From: Bacteroidota bacterium | GTDB taxonomy: Bacteria; Bacteroidota; Bacteroidia; B-17B0; Aurantibacillaceae | NCBI GenBank assembly: GCA_020403265.1 | Contig: JADBXZ010000002.1 | Location: 1 to 64,000 of the forward strand | Length of the DNA stretch: 64,000 nucleotides | Direction: 5' to 3' | Part shown: piece by piece, positions 1 to 8,627 of the stretch | How the letters are laid out: each line of letters starts with the position of its first letter | How positions within the stretch are numbered: position 1 is the stretch's first letter | The notes under the pieces: model-generated | The model's database searches: none | Told to the model about the DNA's origin: nothing | The model's input: only the letters and a program-made list of their open reading frames with translations | Made by a program: the position numbers and the translations under genes

Positions 1-4
1 CTAA

Positions 5-190
5 ACAGACAATTGAATGCACCCAACTGTCTGCGATGTAAGTGTTTGTATGCGTTTCAAGCTTACAAGTATAGTAAGAAACGCTAACAAACACTAAATC
101 GGAGCCTGTCCTGACCTTTGGTCAGGAATTACCCGCAATAAGACAGATAGCTCGTCAATACAATTGACTTCTACTGTCTAATTGCGTTTT
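5..190. ncRNA. Candidate structured RNA or element end (four hairpins)
   Basis: No coding frame is seen here, but four hairpins follow each other: 6-11 with 28-33; 41-49/52-57/62-66 with 74-78/79-84/87-95 (20 pairs interrupted by a 2x2 internal loop and a 4-base bulge); 110-116 with 120-126 (7 pairs, 3-base loop); and 134-139/142-146/154-159 with 163-168/174-178/181-186 (17 pairs in three blocks). All of these pairs are Watson-Crick, so strand cannot be told. I could not match it to tmRNA, RNase P, 6S, SRP RNA or an integron attC site. The window edge may cut it. It could equally be the end of a mobile element or a retron-type RNA whose protein gene lies to the left. Confidence 0.35.
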
Positions 191-341
191 AATTGTTGTA
201 AGTTTTAAATTATGAATTTAAGAAATGCTAAGTAGTATGTTGGCGTTGCAAATGCCAATAACGAAAGATGTGTTCCGCAGCATTAAATTCGTCGCGGTGA
301 AGCAGCGCTGCGGCGATGATTTTATTGGAAAGAAGGAGAGG
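191..341. other. Gene-free stretch downstream of rnhB
   Basis: This stretch completes the 341-base gene-free start of the window. It holds a hairpin at 240-247/251-258 with one G.T pair, and a GC-rich perfect 7-base stem at 275-281/307-313, which competes with 289-295/310-316. Neither is followed by a clear T run in the direction of rnhB transcription, so a terminator cannot be claimed. The G.T pairs would be G.U wobbles only in a plus-strand RNA, which weakly favours plus-strand transcription. No promoter box or open reading frame of note was found. Confidence 0.4.
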
Positions 342-944
342 TTAATTCAATTCCAATTTCAATTGTTCGGGCAGTAATCTATAGCTCATCCGGTGCAAGG
401 GCGTTACGCCATATTCTTTGATGGCTTTACGGTGTTTGATGGTGGGGTAGCCCATGTTGGTATCCCAGCCATAGTAAGGATAATTATTATGCGCTGTTTT
501 CATGAAATCATCGCGGTAAGTTTTCGCTAAAATACTTGCTGCTGCAATGTTCAGGTATTTGCCGTCGCCCTTTATAATGCATTGATGCGGTATTTTCTGA
601 TAGGCTTTAAAACGGTTACCGTCTATAATAAGGTGTTGAGGTTTTAATTTTAATTGTTCAATGGCGCGGTGCATAGCCAAAAATGAGGCATTCAGAATAT
701 TAATTTCATCAATTTCAATATTAGATACCTGCGCAACCGCAAAGGCAAGTGCTTCTTTTTCTATCAGTGGTCTTAATTGATAACGAACTTCATCACTTAA
801 TTGCTTACTGTCATTTAAAATTGAATTTTTAAAATTTTTGGGTAAAATAACGGCAGCTGCAAAAACCGGACCCGCTAAACAGCCTCTGCCTGCCTCATCA
901 CAGCCCGCTTCTAATAATGTTTTATGGTAACATAGCTGAAGCAA
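342..944 (-). CDS. rnhB: Ribonuclease HII
   Basis: Ribonuclease HII cuts the RNA strand of RNA-DNA hybrids and removes misincorporated ribonucleotides from DNA in the cytoplasm. The 200-residue protein has the family signature DEAGRG with the catalytic pair Asp16-Glu17, a further acidic site in LIIDGNRF, and the conserved [13 protein letters not shown] segment; its length is normal for the family. The start is TTG, directly after the gatC stop with no gap; no in-frame ATG exists before the DEAGRG motif, and the resulting 15-residue lead is typical of Bacteroidota homologues. Translation is probably coupled to gatC. It is the last gene of a plsC-gatC-rnhB unit. Confidence 0.95.
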   Translation of the reverse strand: MLQLCYHKTLLEAGCDEAGRGCLAGPVFAAAVILPKNFKNSILNDSKQLSDEVRYQLRPLIEKEALAFAVAQVSNIEIDEINILNASFLAMHRAIEQLKLKPQHLIIDGNRFKAYQKIPHQCIIKGDGKYLNIAAASILAKTYRDDFMKTAHNNYPYYGWDTNMGYPTIKHRKAIKEYGVTPLHRMSYRLLPEQLKLELN

Positions 945-1238
945 TTAGCCTATTACTTTTGGGGCTTTGAAATAGTCACTGTCTTTTTTAGCTGCATTTT
1001 TTAATGCTTCTTTTGTTGAAAGGGAAGGTCCAACTTCATCTTCTCGCAAAACGGTATGTTCATTTGATAAATAAATAAGTGGTTCAATTTCATAAGTATT
1101 TAGTTCATTGAGTTTATCAATAAATCCCAGCATGCGGTTTAAATCGTTTGCAATTTGAACTTTTTCCTCTGCATTAAACTCCAAACGTGCTAAGTGCGCA
1201 ATTTCATCAATTATGGTTTCGTTTACTTTTTCTGCCAT
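945..1238 (-). CDS. gatC: Asp-tRNA(Asn)/Glu-tRNA(Gln) amidotransferase subunit C
   Basis: GatC is the small subunit that stabilises the GatA-GatB heart of the amidotransferase that converts misacylated Glu-tRNA(Gln) and Asp-tRNA(Asn). The 97-residue protein shows the usual pattern: helical N-terminus with IAHLARLEF, the LNRMLGFIDKLNELNT segment, the LREDEV motif, and a C-terminal YFKAPKVIG. Its start lies inside the 3' end of plsC (32-base overlap), and its stop abuts the rnhB start, so the three genes look co-transcribed. gatA and gatB are not in this window, which is common. Confidence 0.93.
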   Translation of the reverse strand: MAEKVNETIIDEIAHLARLEFNAEEKVQIANDLNRMLGFIDKLNELNTYEIEPLIYLSNEHTVLREDEVGPSLSTKEALKNAAKKDSDYFKAPKVIG

Positions 1239-1971
1239 TGTACTGGTTTAAATGTCCTTCTACAAATTTAAAAATTCTTTCCTTAAGTTCAGGTAAATCT
1301 TTTTCTGTTAAACCTTTAGTTTCAATAGCTTCTCCAACAATTATTCTCGGAATACCAAAACATCCGTTGCTTTTTAAAAAGCCGCCGTTTTGAAGAAACT
1401 TCCAATTATTTAAGTATGCAACCGGTATAATTGGAACTTGTTTGTCTATGGCTAATTTGAAGGCACCGTTTTTAAATGGTTTTAATTTACCTTCGTTGCT
1501 AATTGTGCCTTCCGGAAAAATAACTACACTTAATCCTTCATCCAGTTTTTGTGCACAAACTTGCAATGATTTATGTGATTCTGTTATGCTTTTTCTGTTA
1601 ACCGGTACATCCAAATATTTAAAAAATTGATTAAAGAGAGGGATTTTTAAGAGTTCTGCTTTCCCCAAATATACCGCAGTATGTTGTATATAAAAGGGAC
1701 TAAAAACAATATCGAGATAGGAAGTATGGTTACCAACGTAAATACATGGCTTTGGTTGTTTTTGTTTGCTGAGGTATTTGATTTTTGGAAATAAAAAAGA
1801 CCCATAGCTGATAAAACCACTCCAAATTCGCTTAAAAAAGAATACGACGTTGAAACTGCGGGTGACCAATGAAACATAAAAAAATGGAAACAAAAGTAAA
1901 AACGGAATGATGAACCAAATCAAAAACCAGATTTTCCAGACAGGACTGAATATTTTTTTAAGTGTATCCAA
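1207..1971 (-). CDS. plsC: 1-acyl-sn-glycerol-3-phosphate acyltransferase (PlsC family)
   Basis: This enzyme adds the second acyl chain to lysophosphatidic acid at the inner membrane during phospholipid synthesis. The 254-residue protein begins with a long hydrophobic anchor (about residues 10-35), followed by the acyltransferase HX4D motif NHTSYLD, then FPEGTIS, the acyl-acceptor site, and the PIIPVAY segment. It leads the plsC-gatC-rnhB unit and overlaps gatC by 32 bases. Paralogues of this family acylate other lipids such as ornithine lipids, so the exact acceptor is inferred from the family only. Confidence 0.88.
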   Translation of the reverse strand: MDTLKKIFSPVWKIWFLIWFIIPFLLLFPFFYVSLVTRSFNVVFFFKRIWSGFISYGSFLFPKIKYLSKQKQPKPCIYVGNHTSYLDIVFSPFYIQHTAVYLGKAELLKIPLFNQFFKYLDVPVNRKSITESHKSLQVCAQKLDEGLSVVIFPEGTISNEGKLKPFKNGAFKLAIDKQVPIIPVAYLNNWKFLQNGGFLKSNGCFGIPRIIVGEAIETKGLTEKDLPELKERIFKFVEGHLNQYNGRKSKRNHN

Positions 1972-1980
1972 AGTTTAAAG

Positions 1981-2814
1981 TTACAAAACAATTCGTTGAG
2001 CTTGCACTTGTTGGTTGTAAAATAAACTGGCAGATTTATTAAACGATTCGGGGAAGTCGGTTGTTAAAAATGTAACGGTTGAATTTTGACTACAGTTTTG
2101 TTCAATTTCCGGATGGCGTTTGAGGTAATCTTTAACGCCGGCCGCAACTATAGGGCCTTGCATCACTAATTTAACGTGCGGCGGTAAATAGTGTTTAATC
2201 TTGCTTGCGATTAATGGATAATGTGTACACCCTAAGATTACGGTATCAATTAAAGGCTGCTGTTGCATTAAATTTTGACAATGTTTTTTAATAAAGTAAT
2301 CTGCCCCCTCATTTTCAAATTCATTATTTTCAATTAAGGGAACCCACATGGGGCAAGCTTCCTGATAAACATGCAGCTCAGGAAAAAACTTTTCAATTTC
2401 AACTAAATAAGAAGCTGAGCTAACAGTGCCCGCCGTTGCCAAAAGGCCAACGTGTTTGGTATTCGTAAATTCACCAATAATTTCAGTTGTTGGACGTATT
2501 ACACCTAGCACTCTTTTGTTAGGGGCAATTATTGGCAAATTTTTTTGTTGAATACTGCGCAATGCTTTTGCTGATGCAGTGTTACATGCTAAAATCACCA
2601 ACGAGCAATTTTGTTGAAATAAATATTCAACGCATTGCAAGGTGTATTCATAAACACTTTCAAAGCTTCTTGAGCCATATGGCGCACGAGCATTGTCGCC
2701 TAAATATAAATAATCGTATTGTGGTAAAACCGTTACAATTTCCTTTAATATAGTTAAACCGCCATAGCCACTATCAAATATTCCAATAGGTTGAGTAAGA
2801 GACGGTTTAATCAT
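1981..2814 (-). CDS. murI: Glutamate racemase
   Basis: MurI makes D-glutamate for peptidoglycan from L-glutamate in the cytoplasm. The 277-residue protein has the N-terminal IGIFDSGYGGLTI motif, the first catalytic cysteine Cys77 in LACNTAS, and the second, Cys196, in ILGCTHYPL. Length and both cysteines are normal for the family. It ends just upstream of plsC (9-base gap), so it may be transcribed together with plsC-gatC-rnhB. It is divergent from the DUF6089 gene with 43 bases between the starts. Confidence 0.96.
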   Translation of the reverse strand: MIKPSLTQPIGIFDSGYGGLTILKEIVTVLPQYDYLYLGDNARAPYGSRSFESVYEYTLQCVEYLFQQNCSLVILACNTASAKALRSIQQKNLPIIAPNKRVLGVIRPTTEIIGEFTNTKHVGLLATAGTVSSASYLVEIEKFFPELHVYQEACPMWVPLIENNEFENEGADYFIKKHCQNLMQQQPLIDTVILGCTHYPLIASKIKHYLPPHVKLVMQGPIVAAGVKDYLKRHPEIEQNCSQNSTVTFLTTDFPESFNKSASLFYNQQVQAQRIVL

Positions 2815-2857
2815 GTAAATTGCAATAAAAGTACTAATTTTACGTTATATTCTTTGA

Positions 2858-3610
2858 GTGAGGAAATTAAGTTTAATACTTTTCTTTGTTTGCTTTGCTT
2901 TTGCATTATCTGCTCAACGCAAAAAGCGAAATTTTATTCAACATGAAATTGGTGTTTTTGGAGGCGCCAGTTATTATATTGGCGACATAAACAACCGAAC
3001 ACATTTTGTTTATTCCCATCCTGCGGCAGGCATCTTATATCGTTATTCCACCAGCTTTAGGTTTGCGCATAGGATAGGGTTTAACTATGGTACCGTGAGT
3101 GCTGCTGATAAGCGCAGTGGAGAACCAAATCAGGTAGAAAGAGATTTAAGTTTCCGTTCAAGAGTTTATGATTTACATTTGATTTCGGAATTTAATTTTG
3201 TTGAATACCGCATTGGACATGAGAAGCATTACATGACCTTGTTTGTTTTTGGGGGAATTGGCGGCTATTATTTTAACCCACAAAGTAATAGCAATGGTGA
3301 TTATGAAAATTTAGCTGAAAAAAATAATGAAGGGGTAAATTACAGTAAAATACAAATTTCTGTACCTTTTGGTGTTGGATTTAAATGGAATGCTACTGAA
3401 AAAATGGGCTTGGCATTTGAGTGGGGACCAAGAAAATTATTTACCGATTATTTGGATGATGTAAGCGGACGGTATTTACTTGGCGGACAAAACAGTAACT
3501 TAGGCTATATGCGAGGGAATCCTCGCAATAAAGATTGGTACTTTTTTTATGGATTCAGTATGAGTTTTAAGTTAAGAAAATCTCGTGAGTGCCATACAAC
3601 CGGCATGTAA
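2858..3610 (+). CDS. DUF6089 / PorG-like outer-membrane beta-barrel protein
   Basis: The 250-residue protein has a signal peptide (about residues 1-19, ending SAQ) followed by HEIGVFGGASYYIGDIN and alternating aromatic strands ending in a FYGFSMSFKL segment, the pattern of a small outer-membrane barrel. From memory this matches the Bacteroidota DUF6089 family, which includes PorG, an outer-membrane part of the type IX secretion system; the T9SS link is therefore inference. In relatives it often sits near uppS and bamA, which are absent here. The start is GTG. The protein could also be a plain structural barrel without a T9SS role. Confidence 0.72.
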   Translation: MRKLSLILFFVCFAFALSAQRKKRNFIQHEIGVFGGASYYIGDINNRTHFVYSHPAAGILYRYSTSFRFAHRIGFNYGTVSAADKRSGEPNQVERDLSFRSRVYDLHLISEFNFVEYRIGHEKHYMTLFVFGGIGGYYFNPQSNSNGDYENLAEKNNEGVNYSKIQISVPFGVGFKWNATEKMGLAFEWGPRKLFTDYLDDVSGRYLLGGQNSNLGYMRGNPRNKDWYFFYGFSMSFKLRKSRECHTTGM

Positions 3611-3643
3611 TAAATACTTCAAAACCAAGAAATCAGCTTATAT

Positions 3644-5377
3644 TTAGTTAACCGGCTTTGAATTTACTTCTCTTAATTTTGTTAACTCTTCAGTTACAAG
3701 CTTACGTTTTAAATTAAGTTCGTTAATTTTAACCTTTTCCGTATCAATTTTTGCCTCAATTTCCTTCATAAAACTATTGCTGGTTTTAGAGTTTTTGAAA
3801 AAGCCTAAATTGTTTTCATAGGTTCTAATGTTGCCGTTTAACTCATCAGAAATTTTTCTAAGAAAGTCATTTTCTTTTTTCAATAATTCATAGGCATTTT
3901 CTGCATTAACCAATTTATCCAATTTGGTTCTGTATTGTATAATGGCTTTTTCTTTCTTGTCAATATTTAATTGATCAAAGAGCTCATCCAGTTTATTGTA
4001 AAAGGCATCGTTGATACGTTTTTTATCTTTTAACGGCACCATGCCTGCAGCGTTAAACTCTAAAGAGAAGTTTTTTAATGATTCGAAGTTTGATTTAGAA
4101 TCGTCGCTTAATTTGAAATCATTTAATTTAGTCAGAATTTCTTCTTTCGCCTTTAAATTACCCTCATAACTGGCGTCTAATGACTCATAAAATGATTTTT
4201 TAGCATCAAAGAAAGTATTGCAGGCTTTTCTAAACCTTGCATAAAGCTTAGGCTCCTCTTTATCTCCGTTGCTTGGATGTTTTTTCCATTGATCCTGGAG
4301 TCTTATTAAATCTAAACCTGTTTTTTGCCAATCTGTACTGTTTTGTAAAGCTTCTGCTTTACTAATTAACTCAGATTTTATTTTTCTGTTCGCAGCAAAT
4401 TTTTCATTTAAAGAGGCATAAAATTCTTTTTTTCTTTCAAAAAAGTTATCGCAAACACTGCGGAATTCTTGCCAAACTTTATCATTATCTTTTTCAGCAG
4501 CTCTTCCTATGGTTTTCCATTCATTTTGAAGGCTTAAAACTGCTTCGGTACCCTCGTTCCATTTTACATTTTCTCCGGCTGCAATTTTATTTAAAATTTC
4601 CTGCGCTTTCTCAATTAAGGTTTTCTTTGATTTTAAATTGTGCTCTTTAAGTTCTTCAATGGATTGGTAATGCCCCTTAATTTTGGCATAAACTTCATCA
4701 AGAGTTCCTTTGTAACTTGTTTTCAAGTCATCCCATTTTTCATTAGGAACAGGGCCTATTTCATCCCATTCGTTACGGTATATTTTAATTAATCGTTCAG
4801 CTTCCTTAATATTTTCCAAGTTAGCAACTGCCTGAAGTTTGGCAATTAACTCACTTTTCATTTCAAAATTTTTCTTTAAATCGTGTTCCTGTAAATCGCG
4901 GTATATTTTTAAATTGTAATGAAACGATTCAATCGCTTTGCTGTATTCAGACTGTAGTTCTTTATACTTATGTGAGGAAACCGGACCAACTTCTTTCCAT
5001 TGAGTTTGAAGTTCCTGTAACATTTTAAATGCAGCACCAACATTATCACTTAACTTACTTAAATCTGATATTTTAGCAACAATTTCGGTTCTAATTTTAA
5101 AATTCTTTTCTTGTTCAGCTTCAATTCGTTTATCATCTTCCTTTTTTATTTTCTGAAACTTTTCAATTAACGTATCAAAGTATAAATCATCCTTATCCTT
5201 GGTATATTCAAATTCTTTGGCCTTACCCCCTTCTTCCACAAATTGTTGTTTAGCCTTTTCAAATTGTTGAGTCCATTCTTTTTGATACTCTTTTTGTAGA
5301 GCACGAACATCGGAAGCAACTTCACCTGCAGGTTTTGTCAGCAGTTCTTCAAATTTTTGAATTAATTCTTGTTTCAT
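3644..5377 (-). CDS. DUF349 repeat coiled-coil protein
   Basis: The 577-residue protein is almost wholly charged and helical. Five repeats with the DUF349 look, a Trp (or Phe) plus Gly core such as WKEVGPVS, WDEIGPVP and WKTIGRA followed by an aromatic-rich helix, fill about residues 110-470, and a coiled coil with heptads of Leu/Ile/Lys/Glu fills the rest. DUF349 proteins are cytoplasmic, widespread in Bacteroidota, and their function is not established. There is no signal peptide or membrane segment. The gene stands alone, convergent with the DUF6089 gene and divergent from mutS2. Confidence 0.88.
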   Translation of the reverse strand: MKQELIQKFEELLTKPAGEVASDVRALQKEYQKEWTQQFEKAKQQFVEEGGKAKEFEYTKDKDDLYFDTLIEKFQKIKKEDDKRIEAEQEKNFKIRTEIVAKISDLSKLSDNVGAAFKMLQELQTQWKEVGPVSSHKYKELQSEYSKAIESFHYNLKIYRDLQEHDLKKNFEMKSELIAKLQAVANLENIKEAERLIKIYRNEWDEIGPVPNEKWDDLKTSYKGTLDEVYAKIKGHYQSIEELKEHNLKSKKTLIEKAQEILNKIAAGENVKWNEGTEAVLSLQNEWKTIGRAAEKDNDKVWQEFRSVCDNFFERKKEFYASLNEKFAANRKIKSELISKAEALQNSTDWQKTGLDLIRLQDQWKKHPSNGDKEEPKLYARFRKACNTFFDAKKSFYESLDASYEGNLKAKEEILTKLNDFKLSDDSKSNFESLKNFSLEFNAAGMVPLKDKKRINDAFYNKLDELFDQLNIDKKEKAIIQYRTKLDKLVNAENAYELLKKENDFLRKISDELNGNIRTYENNLGFFKNSKTSNSFMKEIEAKIDTEKVKINELNLKRKLVTEELTKLREVNSKPVN

Positions 5378-5453
5378 TTTTTATAAATAGTCTTTCAAAA
5401 ATAAAGCAATCTAATTAAACATCAAAAAGTATTTTTTGTTGTTTTGTTAGTTT

Positions 5454-5461
5454 TATTTTTG
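5454..5461 (+). promoter_or_regulatory. Candidate -7 box for mutS2
   Basis: TATTTTTG matches the Bacteroidota sigma-A -7 consensus TAnnTTTG exactly and lies 20 bases before the mutS2 ATG. TTTG runs occur upstream, but the best spacing (15) is shorter than usual, so the -33 box is uncertain. An AAAGAGAGAG stretch sits just before the start codon. Confidence 0.4.
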
Positions 5462-5481
5462 TAAATTGTAAAAGAGAGAGA

Positions 5482-7557
5482 ATGACAACTACCGAGAATC
5501 TGAATTTACTTCAGTTTGATGAAATAATAAAACTCGTGAAACAGCACTGTTACAGTTATAGAGCTAAGGAGCTTTGTGACGCTATTGCACCTAGCGATAA
5601 ACAACAGGATGTGATTACTTTACTGGAACAGACTAATGAAATCAAGAACATCCTTTCAGCCAATCAGTTTTTTCCATCTATTGAGCATGAAGATGTCTAC
5701 GGAGAACTTTCTGTATTAAAACTTGAGGGTGGTTTTTTAAACGAAACCCAGCTTCTTAAAGTTTTAAAAACGAGTCAAGTTATTTTTACTTTGGTAAAAT
5801 TTTTGAAGTCCAAAAAAGCATCTTCGCAACAATTATATGCTTTGTCAATTGGTCTTGAGACGCCTGACGAGGTAATCACCCAAATTGAAAAGGTGATTGA
5901 TTTTGAAGGTCAAGTAAAAAGCAACGCATCGAGTGAATTGAATCGTATCAGAGTTTTAATTAAAGAGAAACGGAAAGAAAGCGACAGGAAATTTTATAAT
6001 TGCTTAAACGATTTAAGAAAATTAGGGTATCTAAGGGAGAACGCCGAGGAGGGATATTATAGTGGCAGGCGAACCATTGCGGTAATGGCCGACTATAAGT
6101 CTGAGGTTTCTGGCTTTGTTCACAGTAAAAGTGAGAGTGGTAAAACAGTTTTTATAGAGCCGGGAATCACCATTGAGATTAATAATGAACTAGCTGAGTT
6201 AGAAATTGATGAAAGGCGAGAAATAAATAGAATATTAAGGGAGCTCTGCGCTTTCCTTCATCCTTTTGCTCATAGTATTTATGAGGGGCTAAATACTTTA
6301 GTTTACGTTGATTTTGTAAAAGCCAAGGCACTTTTTGCTATTAAAATCAAGGCTATTTTACCATCAATTAATTCGGAAGAAAATCATTCTGTTGTTCAGG
6401 GGTTACATCCATTGCTATTCTTACACAACCTTTCTTTAAAGAAAAAAACAGTGCCGCTAAGTCTAAATTTTAATCCTCAACGTCGTTTATTGATTATAAG
6501 TGGGCCAAACGCCGGAGGGAAAACAGTTGCATTAAAAACAATTGGTTTATTGCAATTAATGTTACAAAGTGGTTTACTTGTAAGTGTTGGTGAGGCAAGT
6601 AATTTTTGTTTTTTTAAGCAGGTATTAATAGAAATTGGTGATTCACAAAGTATCGAAAACGAATTAAGTACATATAGTGCAAAGTTAAAAGCAATGAAGT
6701 ATATATTGGAATCAGCAAATGCAAACAGTTTGATATTAATGGACGAATTTGGCAGTGGTACTGATCCCGAGTTGGGTGGTGCGATAGCAGAGGCAGTTCT
6801 TGAGTCTTTATCTGCTTTAAAGTGCAAGGGAATTATCACTTCACATTTTAGCAGTATAAAGTTGTTGGCAGAAAAGTTGGAAGGTTGCATTAATGGATGC
6901 ATGTTATTTGATTTGGAAACTTTAAATCCGAAATATAGTTTAAGTATTGGTGAGCCTGGCAGCAGCTATACTTTTGAAGTTGCAGAAAAAGTTGGTTTCC
7001 CTTTGCACATTTTGAATCGAGCAAAAGACAAAGTTGATAAACAAAAAATTAAATTAAATACGTTGTTAGCTGATGTGCAAAATCAAAAAGCTAAATTACA
7101 AGAATTACAGGAACGCGCCGAGCATGAAGAGTTCATGAAAAAAATGGCGAAAGAGAAATATCATGTATTATTTGAAACTTGGCAACAAAAATTAAACTCA
7201 GAAAGGGAGCGGAAAATTGAATTAGCTCGATTAGCCTCTTTTGGAGAGAAGTATCTGAGGTTGATGGATGATTGGAATTTAAAAAAGGACAGAAAAACAG
7301 TTATTAAAAAGTTTATAGATAGCATTACTGCAGAAACAAAAAAACAGGATTTATTGCTGAAGCAGAATAAGCTTGATAAGTATAGTAAACAAAAGATTGA
7401 ACGTATAAAACCTAAGCTAACGGTAGGATCTAAGGTTAAAATATTAAACGGAACAGAGATTGGTGTTATTCAAAAAATTGATAACGAAAAAGTATTAATC
7501 CAATTTGGTATACTTAAAATGACTGCCGGAATGGAAAAAATTGTTTTAGTTGAATAA
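5482..7557 (+). CDS. mutS2: MutS2-family ATPase without an Smr domain
   Basis: MutS2 proteins are dimeric DNA-junction ATPases linked to suppression of recombination, or in some species to rescue of collided ribosomes. The 691-residue protein has the helical lever/core region, Walker A GPNAGGKT at 341-348, Walker B LILMDEFGSGTDPE, and ITSHFSSIK. After a long coiled coil (about 510-640) it ends in a small KOW-like beta segment, LTVGSKVKILNGTEIG. The C-terminal Smr nuclease domain found in the Firmicutes prototype (about 780-790 residues) is missing, so nuclease activity should not be assumed. The start is ATG. Confidence 0.9.
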   Translation: MTTTENLNLLQFDEIIKLVKQHCYSYRAKELCDAIAPSDKQQDVITLLEQTNEIKNILSANQFFPSIEHEDVYGELSVLKLEGGFLNETQLLKVLKTSQVIFTLVKFLKSKKASSQQLYALSIGLETPDEVITQIEKVIDFEGQVKSNASSELNRIRVLIKEKRKESDRKFYNCLNDLRKLGYLRENAEEGYYSGRRTIAVMADYKSEVSGFVHSKSESGKTVFIEPGITIEINNELAELEIDERREINRILRELCAFLHPFAHSIYEGLNTLVYVDFVKAKALFAIKIKAILPSINSEENHSVVQGLHPLLFLHNLSLKKKTVPLSLNFNPQRRLLIISGPNAGGKTVALKTIGLLQLMLQSGLLVSVGEASNFCFFKQVLIEIGDSQSIENELSTYSAKLKAMKYILESANANSLILMDEFGSGTDPELGGAIAEAVLESLSALKCKGIITSHFSSIKLLAEKLEGCINGCMLFDLETLNPKYSLSIGEPGSSYTFEVAEKVGFPLHILNRAKDKVDKQKIKLNTLLADVQNQKAKLQELQERAEHEEFMKKMAKEKYHVLFETWQQKLNSERERKIELARLASFGEKYLRLMDDWNLKKDRKTVIKKFIDSITAETKKQDLLLKQNKLDKYSKQKIERIKPKLTVGSKVKILNGTEIGVIQKIDNEKVLIQFGILKMTAGMEKIVLVE

Positions 7558-7584
7558 TGCTTATTCTCAGAATAGAACGTTATA

Positions 7585-8451
7585 CTATCCAAGATAGGCT
7601 TTCAGAAGCCTACTTTTACTGCCATGCTTTAAACGACGAACCGCTTTTTCCTTTATTTGACGAACTCTTTCACGCGTAAGCCCAAATTTTTCGCCTATCT
7701 CCTCTAGTGAATGCTGATGATAGCCGTTTAAACCAAAAAATAGTTTTATAACATCTGCTTCACGCTCTGTTAAAGTAGATAACGATCTTGAAATTTCCAT
7801 CTGTAAACTCTCGCCCATTAATTCTTTTTCTGGGCTTAAAGAACTGTCGTTTTCTAATAAATCATACATGCTCCCACCATCATCCATAGCGCTTAATGGG
7901 GCGTCCATACTTGTATGTCTGTTGCTGTTTCGCATGGTATCGCTGATATCATCTGGAACCATGTCGAGAACTTCGGCTAGTTCATCGTAACTTGGTTCAC
8001 GTTCAAGTTCCTGCTCAAGTTTACTTAGTGTTTTATTAATTTTGTTAATGGATCCAATTTTATTAAGTGGTAATCTAACTATTCGGCTTTGTTCCGCTAA
8101 GGCTTGTAAAATACTCTGACGAATCCACCAAACAGCATAGGAAATAAACTTAAATCCCCTTGTTTCATCAAAACGTTGAGCCGCTTTAATAAGACCCATG
8201 TTTCCTTCATTAATCAAATCAGGTAAACTTAAACCTTGATTTTGATATTGTTTACTTACCGAAACGACAAATCTTAAATTAGCTTTAACTAATTTATCCA
8301 AAGCTTTTTGGTCTCCCAATTTAATTTTTTGAGCCAATACAACTTCTTCGTCCGCTGTTATCAATTCTACGCGCCCAATATCTGCAAGATACATATCAAG
8401 AGAAGCTGTTTCTCTGTTGGTTATCTGTTTGGTTATTTTAAGTTGTCTCAT
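7585..8451 (-). CDS. rpoD: Primary RNA polymerase sigma factor (sigma-A/RpoD)
   Basis: This is the housekeeping sigma factor that directs RNA polymerase to promoters. The 288-residue protein lacks region 1.1, as is usual in Bacteroidota. It begins with LKITKQIT and region 1.2, then has a canonical region 2 ([34 protein letters not shown]), region 3, and region 4.2 with the helix-turn-helix [19 protein letters not shown]. It is convergent with mutS2 (27 bases between stops) and divergent from recN across a 176-base region that holds a 10-base inverted repeat. Confidence 0.97.
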   Translation of the reverse strand: MRQLKITKQITNRETASLDMYLADIGRVELITADEEVVLAQKIKLGDQKALDKLVKANLRFVVSVSKQYQNQGLSLPDLINEGNMGLIKAAQRFDETRGFKFISYAVWWIRQSILQALAEQSRIVRLPLNKIGSINKINKTLSKLEQELEREPSYDELAEVLDMVPDDISDTMRNSNRHTSMDAPLSAMDDGGSMYDLLENDSSLSPEKELMGESLQMEISRSLSTLTEREADVIKLFFGLNGYHQHSLEEIGEKFGLTRERVRQIKEKAVRRLKHGSKSRLLKAYLG

Positions 8452-8467
8452 GATCAGGTTATTTATT

Positions 8468-8515
8468 ATTTGTAACGTATGAATTAAACGATTGGTTGGG
8501 CTATCCGTTACAAAT
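8468..8515 (-). promoter_or_regulatory. Inverted repeat at the rpoD promoter/leader
   Basis: Two perfect 10-base arms, ATTTGTAACG at 8468-8477 and CGTTACAAAT at 8506-8515, flank 28 bases just upstream of rpoD. Read on the minus strand, the first arm contains an AAAATTTG-like -7 element preceded by TTTG about 22 bases earlier, so the repeat may overlap the promoter or the extreme 5' leader. It could be a protein-binding site or an RNA stem; neither is shown. Confidence 0.4.
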
Positions 8516-8627
8516 TTTTGTCGATTTTATAGTTTTTTGAGCAAAACAGTCTTTTTAACGAGTAAAACAAGTTGATTTGTGAATAAATGATTTTTTAGGA
8601 TTTATTATTTTTAACGAATTTTATAAG

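Noticed and set aside
1-190. tmRNA, RNase P RNA, 6S RNA or an integron attC site
   Set aside because: No tag-peptide frame, no conserved RNase P boxes, no terminal CCA, and no attC core sites at the ends of the hairpins.
1187-1393. Plus-strand frame opposite plsC/gatC
   Set aside because: It lies antisense to two genes with clear family motifs; its product has no recognisable pattern.
7558-7584. Possible terminator between mutS2 and rpoD
   Set aside because: The only stem (TATTCT/AGAATA) is weak, with almost no loop and no T run.
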